A stretch of DNA of 50,093 nt from Helochares maculicollis (lineage: Eukaryota > Arthropoda > Insecta > Coleoptera > Hydrophilidae). The notes beneath the pieces are model-generated. The model was not told the DNA's origin. It saw only the letters and a program-made list of their open reading frames with translations, and searched no databases. Positions 1 to 11,699 of this stretch are shown piece after piece. The stretch's first letter is position 1. Each line of letters opens with the position of its first letter. The position numbers and the translations under genes were made by a program. The stretch is taken from positions 1 through 50,093 of the forward strand of contig JAWQRO010000182.1 of NCBI GenBank assembly GCA_033557835.1, given 5' to 3'.

Positions 1-2855
1 ATATATATATATAATAAACACTGTTGATGCTATCGGTAAGAACACAATCACCACATGTTTCTTTAAATAAAAAGACAAATACAAAAACAGTTTTTAAATA
101 TTGCGCCATGAAAGAGTGCAGAGTAGCTTAGTAAAATTATCATTTTCTCAACCACTGTTGATTCAGCAGAAAATTGACAGAATCAATTGTTAACAATTTT
201 CTTCAAAATTAAAAATCTGTTTGTTATATTTAGAATTTAAAATTTAAACTTATATTGAATTAGGAATAAATATCATGGAAGCTATTAAAGTGAATATAGA
301 ACCTAATGTAGTTGGTTTCCTTTTAAAAATGCATAGTAATCAATATTTTTCTGGAACTTTCAGTTTTATGGCCATTCTTTTTTTGTGCCGAAAATCACGC
401 ACTGAGAACACAAATGATGCATAATAAAACAAACAACCCATCCATAGAACACACAATTAAGCAGCACTTTCGCAGTTGTGCTAAGAAGTTCGTACATTAC
501 ATCATATATTATATTGTGATAAAATCTCATCAGGGAAAACCAAGGAAAACGTTTTGAGCCATCCAAATAATGAGAAATTTATTAATTATTTATTCATTGC
601 AAAAATAGCGTCTATAAATCTGCTTTATATCATTCTCAGTACTGCAATTTATTCTTAAACTTTTAAACCAGCTTAACATTTACAGTAAAACTATCCAAAA
701 CTAATACTAAGCTTAGCACCTATTGCACTAGTATCCTAAAGAGATGTCATCTACAACAAATACTCTGTAAACACAAGTTTCCCAGTGAAATATCTTTCCA
801 AAATATTGCTTAATATTATTAGATATTACATTATTAAGGCTTATATTAAAATAAGGCAATGAAGGATGTAGCAAAACTATTGGTCGTGCATTTTCAGTAC
901 CATTTTGAGGCTTGAGTTTCAAGCTTATAAAGATCTAAATGAATCTGCTGGTGTCAAACGTCCGATTGTCAGTTTTTCTGAATTACTTCAAAATTGGCTA
1001 CAAATGATTTATTTATACAGCCTGTCTGAAAATATAGTAACAAAACTTAAAGGGGTGGTATATATAAGAAATAATAAGTGATAGGTTTTTGTTTGCATTT
1101 TGAGCCATAATTAGTAACCGAGATATTAATTACATGTACATGTTAAGAACCACTATTGCAATTCCCTATGACGTCGTCGGTCGAACACAGACCAATTTTA
1201 TCGGTATTTCAAAGAATCATCTTCTTGTTTACGTTTAAAGCATCTGGACTGACAAAAAATAATTAAAAATCCCTCGTTTAAGAGAAATAAAGTCGAATGA
1301 AAAAAGCTAACAGCCCAATATATTGCCACCAGAAAGGAAAAATAAACGCTACATGTTTGGTCATTTCAATTTGTTTTTAATATATTATTTCCTTTACGTA
1401 AGCTAGCTAAACTTTTCTTTGTGCGTTATTCAAAGAAAGAGATATTTACTAATATGCAAATCATTTGAACTTACTAAGCACGAAACAAAAAAACCACCAT
1501 TTTATTGTAAACAAGGTGATAAAAACGAAAGCCAATGCTCATCAAAAAAACGGAAAGCGCAACAAATTTACAACAGAACCAAGAAAAGCGGTGCATGTTT
1601 TTCTGTCATCGCAATAACATGAATTTGTACTATTAATTGTGATAGAAATTGACAGTAGTCCATCGTATTTAAGTAGCCATCGAATTTAACAATAAAAAAT
1701 TTCTAAAATTAAGTTATTATTAAGTTTGCGATGTTTGATGTAACCATTTTTCTTGCGGCACCTTTAATCTTCAGTTTAAAAAATAGCGCGCTCGAATAAA
1801 ATTTTACTTAAATGGTTGCTTATGTTTTTTCTGTCTTTATGTTACTAAGAAGGATTTGTATTCGTGAAATAATTTCATCTCATGATAATCGACGGATCTA
1901 ACGCTTTGTTGTGATTGTGATGCCGGTATTTTTTATAAAGATTAGACGTTAGTTTGCAATGTATGATGTAATCGTCTTTCTTGCAGCGGAAGATAGCAAT
2001 ACAAAGCCTTTTTCGAGGTCACATTCTGTTTTAAGTGATTCGAATAAACGCGGAACTATAAAATTTAACTTCAATGGTTGTTTATGTTAATTTCTGTTTA
2101 TCTTTGACAAGGACAGTTTTGCGTTCATGAAAAAATCTAACGACGTGTTTGATTGCGATGCCTATATTTTTATACCAATAACGGTGCCGTTGTGTCTGCA
2201 TAATATTCTTTAACCTAGCATAGTCTATCGGTATCATTTCAATTATACCAAGAATGCCAAATTAGCCAAATTTTCAACATTTTTATTTTTACTTAGAAAA
2301 TACAAGATCGTGGGCACATTGGCGTTCTTAACATGTGGCTAAAGAGTTGGAAATTAATTCTACAACGCCGTGTATAACAGTATGAGTTAAAATTAATCAT
2401 TGATTTTGATTGGTGGAAGTTTTCATGAAAATCGATTTGTATGTAAAAAGAATTTTCATTAAATTAGCATGTCTATCTTTTAAAATTTTATAGTTTGTCG
2501 GAAAATATTAAATAGTAATAAATTTTTTAGGCAGAAGAACTAGTGTCTGTTATATTTCAATTATATGTCATTTGCAAATGCAGTTGAATTCAAAATAGCT
2601 TTTCGATGACTATCAAAAAAATGAAGGGCTAAAGTATAAATGTAGCAAGTTTGTTTTTAGGGTATAATTGTGTATCAGTTGAAGTATATTCTAGTGCAAC
2701 AAGAAACAGTATTGAAACTTAAACTTATTAATAATGGAAAATAAAAGCAGCAGTGAGGAATTCGCTGTCATTTCAATCTATAGGCAAAGTCTTTCAAAAA
2801 TGTCGTACAGAAACGTATGAACCTCAATAATTGCTGAAGTGATCGATGAAAATAT
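1..2855. other. AT-rich stretch without a recognisable gene
   Basis: Short open frames in this stretch (for example 366-566 and 728-922 on the minus strand, 1419-1622 on the plus strand) show no domain, no convincing splice context and no repeat similarity that I can recognise. The stretch begins with a short AT dinucleotide run at 1-13. The only part with a hint of identity is the repeat-like segment near 1015-1150, listed separately. Confidence 0.5.
1015..1150 (+). repeat. Possible insect interspersed repeat fragment
   Basis: The order of short phrases (a CTGTCTGAAAATATA block, then AACTTAAAGGGGTGG, then a segment ending with GAGATATTAATTACATG) resembles a dispersed non-coding repeat type that I recall from several insect genomes. 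No terminal repeats or coding remnant are visible, so class and edges are unknown. The match is from memory and is weak. Confidence 0.3.
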
Positions 2856-3256
2856 TGTAACGCGGGTGGCAATGGCTACTTAAAACGAAATCTAGTGTTG
2901 TGTCTTGGGGGATTTAACCCTCATAAATCCTCTCAATTTTAACATGGCAATTCGTTGTCACTACTACTTATGTTGATGCATTAGGAATGATCAAAATGCA
3001 ACACACAACATCTCCAAGACCAGCCAGTTTCTAGATAACAGCTACGAGGCTCGAGCGAATGGCAACAGTCCCAGACCAATGGCTACACAAAGCAAAGGTC
3101 AGGGAAACTTTCCCATTTATAAAAACCCAAGGCAAGCAACGTCACTTCAGCTCTCCCTGACTGATGTTACACATTAATAAATAATTGTAAATAATGTAAA
3201 TAGTTTGTATGACTTGAGAATAAATTAAATTTAAAAAAAAACAGGAAATCGTAACA
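2856..3256 (+). mobile_element. Probable solo LTR of an LTR retrotransposon
   Basis: The segment starts TGTAACG and ends CGTAACA. These are near-perfect inverted termini of the TG...CA type (one mismatch in seven). Flanks are ATAT on the left and CTAT on the right, an imperfect four-base target duplication. Inside, a TATA-like TTTATAAAA lies at about 3116-3124 and AATAAA-type signals follow at about 3170-3230, which gives plus orientation. The length of about 400 bp suits a Ty3/gypsy- or BEL-type LTR. No gag, pol or second LTR is visible on either side, so it is best read as a recombination-derived solo LTR. The superfamily cannot be assigned. Confidence 0.55.
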
Positions 3257-3989
3257 CTATTACTATTTTTGTTTCAAATTAGACCCTTGCATGTTAAGCT
3301 GTTTTGGAAATTTTAAACAATGAATAGGGCTGGTTTTTAGAGACTCTATATCGCAAAAGCAGCTGATGCTGCAGCTAAGAGAAATCTCATTTAAATTATT
3401 TTTCAAAATTGAAGAAACTATAAAGTTGATGAAATTAAAAGACATTCTGCGTTAAGCACATCATTTCATTAATAGTTAGAATTTTTGAGTCAATGTTGTT
3501 TGATGTTCTTCAATTTCGTGAAATATTATTGTTAAAAGTAATAATTCAATAGCCCTAATAGGTTCCTTAAGCCTCAAACGAACGATTTTCTGTTCATTTT
3601 TTATTTCATTTTCAAAACTAATGACATACTTATTAACCTAAAATCATGAATGATCATGCGAGCGTGGCATTATTTTTTTGATATTCCAGAGCAGATTAAA
3701 ACATTACAAGTCTTATTTTAGTTTGGAAATACATCAGATAACATAAAACAATGATGAGATATTTGTAACTTTAGTACAAACAGCAATATAATACTTACCA
3801 CCTAACGATATAATTGACTTAAAATACCTAAATTTCTACAATTAGAAAATATTTGTAAAAGTAATAATATACAAATTGTTTACAATAAGTAACGTTAATA
3901 TAGACAAATTTCAACTTCATTTACAATATATCTCAAGCATATAACAATCAGTCCACAATATTAGTCCACAATGAAAATAACAAAAGTAA
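3257..3989. other. Intergenic AT-rich DNA, nothing recognised
   Basis: There is no open frame with domain similarity and no repeat structure that I can name. The minus-strand frame at 3263-3445 is short, of low complexity and lacks supporting signals. Confidence 0.5.
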
Positions 3990-4915
3990 ATTTACAAAAG
4001 TTAGAGCATGGGAATTATGTTGTTGCATTATACCGACTAGTTCGGCCATTTTGAATGTTCAGTTATTTGTTGACAGCTGCTTTGCTTGCACGTGTTTTGG
4101 CTTGTCTTCGATTTTTATCAATGATTTAGGCATGAGACAGGTCGCTGCGAAATCCGTGCTAAAATTGCTCCATTTCGACCAAAAACAGCTTCGCATGAAA
4201 ATTGCTAATGAAATGTTGGACTCAGTCCGCGACGACAAATTTTACTCCAGAGGGTCATAACTGGTGACTAATCGTGGGTTTACGGTTATGCCGTGGAAAA
4301 CAAAGCTCAATCATCTCAATGGAAGCTGCCGCACGAACCAAGACCCAAAAAAGCGCGCCACGTTCGGTCTACTGTGAAAGTTTTGCTTACCGTTTTCTTC
4401 GAATGCAGGGGCGTGGTGTATCGTGAGTTATTGCCATAAGGTAGAACGGTCAATAAGGAATATTACTGCAAGTTATGCGCAATTTGCTTGAAGCAATCCG
4501 CTAGAAACGCCCGGATTTGTGGAAGAACAAAAATTGGCTTTTGCACGACGCCCCTGCTCATACATCGTTGCTTGTGCGCGACTTTTTGGCCAAAAACAAC
4601 ACACTAATGATGCCGCAGCCACCATATTCCCCAGATCTAGCTTCCTGTGAGTTTTTCTTGTTCCCGAAGCTAAAGAGACCTATGAAAGGGCGGCGCTACG
4701 CTAATATTGACGAGATAAAGATGGCATCGAAGGAGGAGCTGTACAAGGTAAAGGAAAATGATTTTTTGAGTGCTTTGGAGATTGGAAAAAAAGTTGGCAC
4801 AAATGTATAATATCTCATGGGGATTACTTTGAAGAGACAAATTTGATATTCATGGATAAATAAATAATTTTTGAAAAAAAAACAAATTCCCAATACTTTT
4901 TGAACACACCTTGTA
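3990..4915 (+). pseudogene. Decayed mariner transposon (DD34D transposase), 5' deleted
   Basis: This is a mariner-family cut-and-paste transposon relic read on the plus strand. From about 4140 to 4860, pieces of transposase appear in shifting frames. First come a KQLRMKIANEMLD-like segment and a GD-SWVYGY block around 4260-4290, where the first catalytic Asp region is interrupted by a stop. Then the frame 4517-4810 carries a HDAPAH-like block, the PPYSPDLAS-CEFFLFPKLK block and a KGRRYANIDEI segment, which belong to the C-terminal catalytic domain. The PYSPDLA motif contains the last Asp of the DD34D triad. The right end near 4885-4915, with CCCAATACTTTTTGAACACACCTT, looks like the terminal inverted repeat. 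The left terminal repeat is absent or badly eroded, and the N-terminal DNA-binding part is missing. Multiple stops and frameshifts mean it cannot encode transposase. Confidence 0.85.
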
Positions 4916-7879
4916 GTATTTTGTATAGGTGTGTCAGTTGATAGAAGATATATCTTTTACCTGTTTAGTTAGTTTTCAATATACCAATATTTCAATCATC
5001 GTTGATGCAAACAAGATAAAATTGATAAAGAGATTAAAGGATTTCACATAAGAAGAATACATGAGAACAACAATTTCTATTTATAGTATAGATAGGTAGT
5101 ATAATAGTATGATTTTAAAATCATCATTATGTCCATTTCATAGGAGAAGTAGGTAGCCAGATTCACGAATCTTTAAAATTTTGTAGAAATTGAGTTTACA
5201 CAAAAGTCACGATTCATGAAATAAAGTTTCAATGTCAAATTTGGCTTGAATAGAACAATTTTCAAAACTGATCTTCTCGTACAACCACAACGCAATACTG
5301 TATCATCATTTTTAAGATCTACGATTTAATATCAAGATTTTCTGACTTTTTAACAAAACAAAGACTCGCTTTTTACCGTAAATTACGCTATGCTTATTAT
5401 ACAAAATAAAAATTTACAAAAGTAAATTTATCATTCTATTATTGAATCTATGAACTCTTAATTATTTAGAGAAAATCTAATAAATTAATTATTTTTGTTT
5501 AAAACAAAGTTAGTGGTCTTCATGAGCGCTCTGTTGTTACCGACTAAATTTTCAGTCTCCAATCAAAGTTTTTCATTTTTATACGAAACTATTTTTTGGA
5601 CTGGAAGGAATTTTTCTATACAAAAATATTAAGTGAAATGTAAAACATTTCTGTTAAAAAGTATGCACAAGTTTTCAAGAATTTCTCGAACAAATTGAAT
5701 CGATCTTATCGCAGTCAGTTGGCACTTGTCGCAGCTAATCAAAACTAGTTCGGCTGGTGCCGCTGTCGCGACTCGCACTCCAAGAAATATTTTATTCTGT
5801 CATTTCCAGACTGGAGAGAAAATATGAGGTCAGGTGTAAAATTCACGAACTATTGACGTGCCTCATATGAAGTCAAGGCTGCTTCTTTACATTAGTTCAA
5901 AGCAATATCTTTTCACAACAAAACCCATGATTTTCCTCATCACGCCTGGCTTTCTTTGCTGCTAACTCTGGCTACTTTCATATTATTATTAATAAATTAA
6001 CCATGTGGTAGCATTATGCTTCCTCAAGTAAAGTCATAAAAGCTATAATACAGAGATTGAATATGTAGGTCGAAACAGGTCAGCCGTTTGAAAAGAATTT
6101 TTCATTAAGACAAGCCATTACAAGTGGAAAAATACAGGACCCCATAAACCAACACAATAGCACATGTAAGTGACTGTAAAATATCGCAGAAACATAAGAC
6201 ACAATAAAACCAAATAAACGAAACAAAACAACCTCTGTGACATAAGTAACGAAACGGCAATCAAGTAGGCGAGGAGCCGTGCTAGAGGTCCTTTATTCAC
6301 GGCCGTGCCAGTATCTTTTGTAACCTAAACCGAGCGGTTCGGCTCGGTCGTGTCAGGGGTGGGAATTTTGCGCGCCTGTCACCAACAGCTGACCGTTTAA
6401 CCCGTTTTTCTTTAAGGCATACGTGATGTGAAATACTAAACTCGAATACACACGCGAAAAATGTTGGCAATTTTTTATTCACTCTTGTTTATACGTTTGT
6501 TATTTTTTCGCTGATTTTTCAGGAGAGACTCAATTGTACGACTTTTTTAGGGGGTGGGTCTTTCGCTCTTAACGCCCGGTATTTTATTATGAAATATGTC
6601 ACCGGTCTCAGATTTCCTTTTTATTTTTTCCTCGACGTTCTTCACCCCTCTAAATGAAAGCAATAACGTTAATATTGCCCGCTGTAATTTTTTCCTCTTG
6701 GATATTGTGCGTGTTTCTTTATGCACGCATATTTTCCTAAAGCACTCACATATATAATCATATAAACTCCACACTCTGACACGGCAATAAATTACAAACA
6801 AACCTCATTTTTTTAGCGGTTTGCGTTTATGTGAATGTTGTGTTTCCATTTGTTACAATTTGGGCCATAAAGATGACTTAATTAACGGTAATGCTATAAT
6901 AATTCTTTAATCAAGATAAAAGTAGAAGAAAAAGTGTTTTTTGGTTTGTTCATATTTATAAGGTTTGAGGCATTTGAATTTTTAATATGGGATAAGTAAG
7001 ACGGTCCCGAGTGCAGCTGGAAAAATGCAATAGATTAAGAAGAAGCTCTTGGTTTTTCCATAAAGTAAATGATAATGCAGAGAGTAAATTAAACAAGGCC
7101 GATTCAGAAATTACACAACAGCACAACTCCAGAAAGCCATTAAGCACTATATACAACAGCGGCAGCTTAAAAGGAAGAAGAAGTTATTTCCGGCTCTTGC
7201 AAAGTTCTTAAACGTCACATCCGTTTCCTCGCAACTGTGTTAACTACGGTATGCCCACACCACTCACTGATGTTCTTAATAACTCCAGCTATGAATAATA
7301 TATTCGGTGTATTCTCTGGCGAAGATGTAAAAGTTAAAAACTTTCCCTTGTTCAGTTGGTTGAGTCGGATGAGTCTCCTTAGCAAATATACCAACCCGTC
7401 AAATCTGTAAGAGCGATTTTAATATTCGTTACTCAAATGTCATTAGCACTTGGAAGCTGTTTTAATTATTTGTACACAAATAATTGAGCTTGTACAAAAT
7501 TTCAATCAAACTGATAAGCTAATTTCACAATATTTTTTATTTTCTGAAATGGTTTGTTGCATTTCATAATTGCTTTGCCGTAAATATAATTATAATTAAA
7601 AGTATGATCAACCTAAAACACGTGAAACAGGTTCTACAAAATCAATCATTATTTTCATGAAACATTTTTGTACTGCGAAATATTTACTTCGTTTCTCAAT
7701 CGCATACAAACACTTACAGATAAAAAGGATTTTAGGTATTAAATTATTTGTATAGAATCATCAGTGCTGTGAAAATGTCGAAATATTTTTTTAAGCATGC
7801 ATTTTAAAGCACGTCCAAATATAGTATTTAATCTAAAATCAAACAAATTCATATTTACACATTATTTTTATATTCCCGT
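4916..7879. other. Intergenic DNA with a GC-richer patch at about 6300-6560
   Basis: I recognise no gene. The minus-strand frames 6118-6300, 6297-6482 and 6547-6801 and the plus-strand frame 7011-7211 lack known domains. The patch at about 6300-6560 is clearly less AT-rich than its surroundings and contains a small perfect inverted repeat, CCGAGC-ggttcg-GCTCGG, at 6330-6347. It could be a promoter, enhancer or untranslated exon of an unseen gene, or part of a mobile element; the sequence alone does not decide. Confidence 0.4.
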
Positions 7880-8450
7880 AAACTATACGGAGTATAGTAA
7901 AGGGAAGGTATTGGGATCATTAAAAAATTCGACCTCGAGATTTTGACGGATCTCCACGTTTTGAGTGCCCCTGAATCGATGTAAACACGATAGCGGTCAG
8001 ACCTTTTATGCTAGAGCAATGAAATTTGGTATACGGCCATTATCGCAAAAACTTAAATCTGTTTCAACTTTTGAGGCATGTAGGACTACTACAAGTAGCC
8101 GTTTACCTACACACTTTTGAAAATTTTTTAAGTAAAGTACTCTTTAAAATTGAGTAATCGGATAAAAATTTCGTGCACACCTTAAATATTACAAAAACCT
8201 CACAGATACAAACTTTGATCTGTATCGGAGATCTGGAAGTGCTCTTTTTATAATTTTAAAAATTCCAAATTTAGTAGACTTTGGAATAAAAAAATTTACA
8301 AAAATGTTACAAACATTCCGTGTAAACTTGAACACCGGAAGTGGAACTTTACCGTCATAAATCTTTTAGTTATGAATTTATATTTTAAAATTGGACCCGT
8401 CGTTTAGTTGTGAATTCACATTTTAAAACTCAAGCCTGCGCCAAGGGTAT
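7880..8450. repeat. Probable insect interspersed repeat (non-coding)
   Basis: The stretch contains phrases that I associate with a common dispersed insect repeat: a CGACCTCGAGATTTTGACGG block followed by ATCTCCACGTTTTGAG near 7930-7965, and GAAATTTGGTATACGG near 8023-8038. It has no open frame. Ends and class are not visible, and identity rests on recollection rather than comparison. Confidence 0.4.
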
Positions 8451-8736
8451 TGACAAACATTCAATATTGCAGACTAGTTAAGGGTATTGTACATTAACAG
8501 TAACAACAATAAGCGTCTCTTCTTACGATATTGAAACAACATTGGGACTAATCAAACTGCGTCAGTGAAGTGTTTACTCTATATATTTATATTAAATTCA
8601 TGAAAGAATGATATTATAAACGTTAAATATTTTTATGGCTATCAGAAAAAGCTAAAAAAACCGTTTTCATGTTATTGATACAAAACGTATTCGATACAGT
8701 TCGAAACATTTAGTGAATTGCGTTCTCTTTTTCTGA

Positions 8737-9233
8737 TCATTGATCACAAAGAACTTCATAGCTGTTGACTCCAACTTCCCTGCCTCCATACGGTATGTAG
8801 ACGCATCTATGCGAAGGATGTACTTTTCCCACAGTTAGTGAACCGGAGTGATGAGCACGTCCTACATAAAGGGCTTCTCCTGAAGAAGTAGCTCCTGCTG
8901 AAACAGCGCCTGGTGGAACATGACCGTTACTAGCTGACACCCAATTCAGTTTAGTTTCGACTAAGACCTCAATGTCATGCACAAGAACTTCATCGCCTCC
9001 ATAAGGAACGTAAGCTGCATTTTTGCTGGGAATGAGCTTAGCTGGTAACCAATCTCCTTTGTGGTAGGATCTGCCTACGTAGATCTGAGATCCATCAGAA
9101 TCTCTACCTCCGTGAACTGCATTGTGAGGCAGATTTGATCGACTTTGACAACGTACCCACATGAAACCTTCGTAATGAAAAACATATCAAAAACTATTCT
9201 AAAACGTATAAATAAAAAACTATACTTACCCAT
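8737..9233 (-). CDS. Short DM9-repeat protein (two DM9 repeats), two-exon gene
   Basis: The model joins 9233-9230 (ATGG) to 9167-8737 across a 62-bp GT-AG intron (donor GTAAGT, acceptor AG at 9169-9168). This yields 144 residues beginning MGFMWV. Residues about 4-72 and 76-144 are two DM9 (DUF3421) repeats. Each has the family pattern: a W-V/A opening, P-x-x-A-V-x-x-G, a (I/L)YVGR core, a K-(V/L)-x-P-S turn, a Y-(V/I)-PYGG strand and an E-V-L ending. There is no signal peptide or membrane segment, so the product is probably cytosolic. DM9 proteins include mannose-binding recognition proteins of oysters and the Plasmodium-responsive PRS1 of mosquitoes; a recognition or epithelial defence role here is inferred from that family. 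No aerolysin-like pore-forming domain is attached. The closest relative in the window is the gene at 17049-17906. Confidence 0.9.
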
Positions 9234-9283
9234 TTTCGTCTGTGCGCTTTTCGCTCTAAATGAGTATACGATTAGATACGGGG

Positions 9284-9304
9284 TATATTTATAAGTGACT
9301 TATC
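9284..9304 (-). promoter_or_regulatory. TATA box with adjacent GATA site upstream of the 8737-9233 gene
   Basis: Read on the minus strand, TATAAATATA (9293-9284) lies about 50 bp upstream of the start codon. A GATAAG core (9304-9299) sits immediately upstream of it. The spacing suits a short 5' untranslated leader. GATA factors drive gut and blood-cell genes in insects; use here is inferred. Confidence 0.45.
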
Positions 9305-9571
9305 ATATTGTACATTATCAATGAGATATGAGCATTAGTCAATGTAAAAAAACAGTGGAATCAATATTACGTAATTAGCTGTAAATGTTGGTGATGTTAA
9401 ATAATAATTCGCGATTTAAGAAATAATTATAATTTTTCATTGACAAATGCAAATTATTCAAAACATAAATATTACAATTTATTATTCAATTACATTTAAT
9501 ATCCTACTGCTCCTCGAGTGATGCATTCATTTAATGCTATTCTTCTAGTTCTTCCAACTACCAAGCAAATT

Positions 9572-10236
9572 TTATTCGCACAAAACTTCGTACAGCTTAA
9601 TTGACATTTGATTACCACCATAAGGAATGTAGATGCAGTTGTGGGAAGGATGAACTTTTCCTACTGTCAGAGACCCAGCATGTTGTGCTCTTCCAATATA
9701 AAGATGTTCGCCGCAAGAAGTTTGTCCTGCAGAAACAGCGCCACCAATACTTCAAACCTATCCACTAAAATTTCAACCTCGTTATAAGCTATATATACTG
9801 CTTTTTTGTCAGGCATGAATTTTGCTGGTATCCAATCACCTTTATAATAACCTCTTGCAACGTACATTTTGGTACCATCTGAATCATTACCACCTGGTAC
9901 AGCTTCGTCGGGAATGCTTGATTTCAAACCCTGTACCCACATATAACCTGCAAATTAATGTTACAACTTAACTTTTTCTTCATAATCATTCCATGAAATT
10001 ATCATCAAAATAGATAGAAACCAATAACAATTTTTGAAAACCATTACCCATGCTGCTTGCTGCCCTAGATAGCTTTCAATATTCACTAAATGATAAGTTT
10101 AATTTTCTATATTACAATTAAAAAATTTTTATTCAAATAATTGATTAGTAAATTATATTGTCCATGCTAAATTATATCTGTTTTCTTTAAGGATATAAAT
10201 AAACTTTGTCTAAATGAAATTAAAAAGCTTACCCAT
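9572..10236 (-). pseudogene. Short DM9-repeat gene broken by an out-of-frame deletion
   Basis: The structure copies the neighbouring short DM9 genes: a four-base coding exon ATGG at 10236-10233 with donor GTAAGC, then an exon from 9947 (acceptor CAG) opening MGYMWVQG. The first DM9 repeat is intact up to its FEVLV ending. Compared with the gene at 17049-17906, about 49 nt covering the linker and the start of the second repeat are then missing. The frame shifts and stops at about 9667. The second repeat is still readable in another frame (GAVSAG, LYIGRAQ, KVHPSHN, YIPYGG, YEVLCE) to a natural stop at 9572. The sharp, recent-looking lesion in otherwise well-kept sequence suggests a young pseudogene. 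A truncated one-repeat protein of about 90 residues is the alternative. A second ATGG-GTAA look-alike lies inside the intron near 10051. Confidence 0.8.
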
Positions 10237-10300
10237 TTTAATAGATTTATATATTTAAAGATCTCACTATTCAAATTGCATGTGAACCCGCTCTTCTTCA

Positions 10301-10329
10301 GTTATATATGCTTAAAGTAGCTATTATCT
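10301..10329 (-). promoter_or_regulatory. TATA and GATA motifs upstream of the short DM9 pseudogene
   Basis: On the minus strand, CATATATAAC (10310-10301) lies about 65 bp upstream of the four-base first coding exon, with an AGATAA core (10329-10324) about 14 bp further upstream. The layout matches that of the 8737-9233 gene. Confidence 0.35.
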
Positions 10330-10599
10330 AATAGAAATTTACACAACGCACAAAAAATGACTAGTTATGTTATCAATAGGTTGGAAACACACAAAAACCA
10401 AATATTCTATGTAAAATTTGTCATGTACGAAAAAATTTATTCATAACACTTTTTAATGATTTTTGTGATGGTCTTAAGGTAGGACAAATGTTGTCGTATT
10501 TATCTTCCAGTTCATAATTCATAAGCAAGTAATGATGTTTCGTGTTTAGTCCAAGGATCATTAATACATTTCTTGGATAGGAGAAATATAGCTTGTCTG

Positions 10600-11250
10600 G
10601 ATGATAAAATACATCACTATACAAATGAAGTACTCTTTGTAATATCTTGCCAACATAGATTGAGCCCATATGATTCCTTGCTATTTACATTTCACCTCTA
10701 AAGGTGTTCTTTCCAACTGAAATCGTTCCGGGAATTAATGTGTGGTCTGAGTATGCAAAATTGCGCTGCAAGACAAGAAACAGATTATGGTACATCAAAA
10801 AGAACCAGTATTTCCCATGAAATCGTTACTTAATACTCTTAGAACTGTTTACATTATCAGGGATATTTCCTAATACGTGCTACCAATGTCAATTTCTGCT
10901 CCATTTTAAAGCTTGACTTCAAGAGATAAAGCTAGCATTTGGCCGAAGTAATTAAGCCTCTTTGAATTCTGAAGTAATGAAACCGTATATTAATAGCAGC
11001 TAATAACTAAATGTCCAATTTCAATTTCTTCACCGTTATAAAGCTTGACTTCAAGACATACAGCAAGAACTTGGCCGAAGTAATTAAGCTTTGATCTTAT
11101 TATCTCTTTAAATTTTATAGTACTGAAAGCACAACTAAAAACTTCTGACCAGCTCATATGAATCGCCTCACCCTCAGAATTTTCTCCTGTCGCAAATAAT
11201 TTATTAGAAGGAATTATATATTTTTTATATTTTTGTGAAATTCTGCACAA
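10600..11250 (-). pseudogene. Decayed long-type DM9 gene copy, minus strand
   Basis: Fragments of the four-repeat DM9 gene at 15527-16677 can be followed in order. At 11250-11090 there is a first-repeat-like IPSNKLFATGENSEGEAI segment. At 11090-10990 comes NYFGQVLAVCLEVKLYNGEE, matching the second repeat (SFGQVPAEVLPVGFYNGEE). A second, more eroded copy of that segment follows at about 10975-10870. At 10735-10630 there is IPGTISVGKNTFRGEM, a stop, then SIYVGK, matching the fourth repeat. The two copies of the second-repeat segment are offset by about 123 bp, a local tandem duplication inside the relic. Stops, losses and reordered spacing show that it is not functional. Confidence 0.7.
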
Positions 11251-11699
11251 ATATTCTCTTTTGGTATTTTAGGTCTTACTACCTCCAGAGTAACGCATTG
11301 GTATTAAACGTGAAAGTCTGATTCTCACGATTTTATAAAATAGTTTTGGCAATTATTCGTTGTCGTTTGGATGACATTTCATTTAAGGCTTCAACGATAC
11401 TACAGGCTTCTTTTTAATAGTGCAAGAGGTTGCAGTGGCTATAATAATAATAATAATGATAAGAATTTGCGTGTATTGTATCAGCTAAATATCACCAATA
11501 ATCTTCAACCCGTCTCATTAATGCAGTCAATATCAGATCTGTGTAGAAAACTGTAAAATATATTATGTATCGATTTCACTCTCTATGTAGTCACATCATA
11601 GAGAAAAATTGTCGACTGGAAGACTTGAGCATTTAGCTGCCAACAGGTATCAATTTACCATCGTACGCTTCCAGCACTACAAAATTGAAAAAAATAAAA
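11251..11699. other. Gap between two divergent DM9 relics
   Basis: No recognisable coding segment. The plus-strand frame 11371-11556 includes a simple (AAT)n-like run at about 11441-11458 and looks spurious. This gap separates the head-to-head relics on either side and may contain the breakpoint of an inversion or inverted duplication. Confidence 0.4.
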
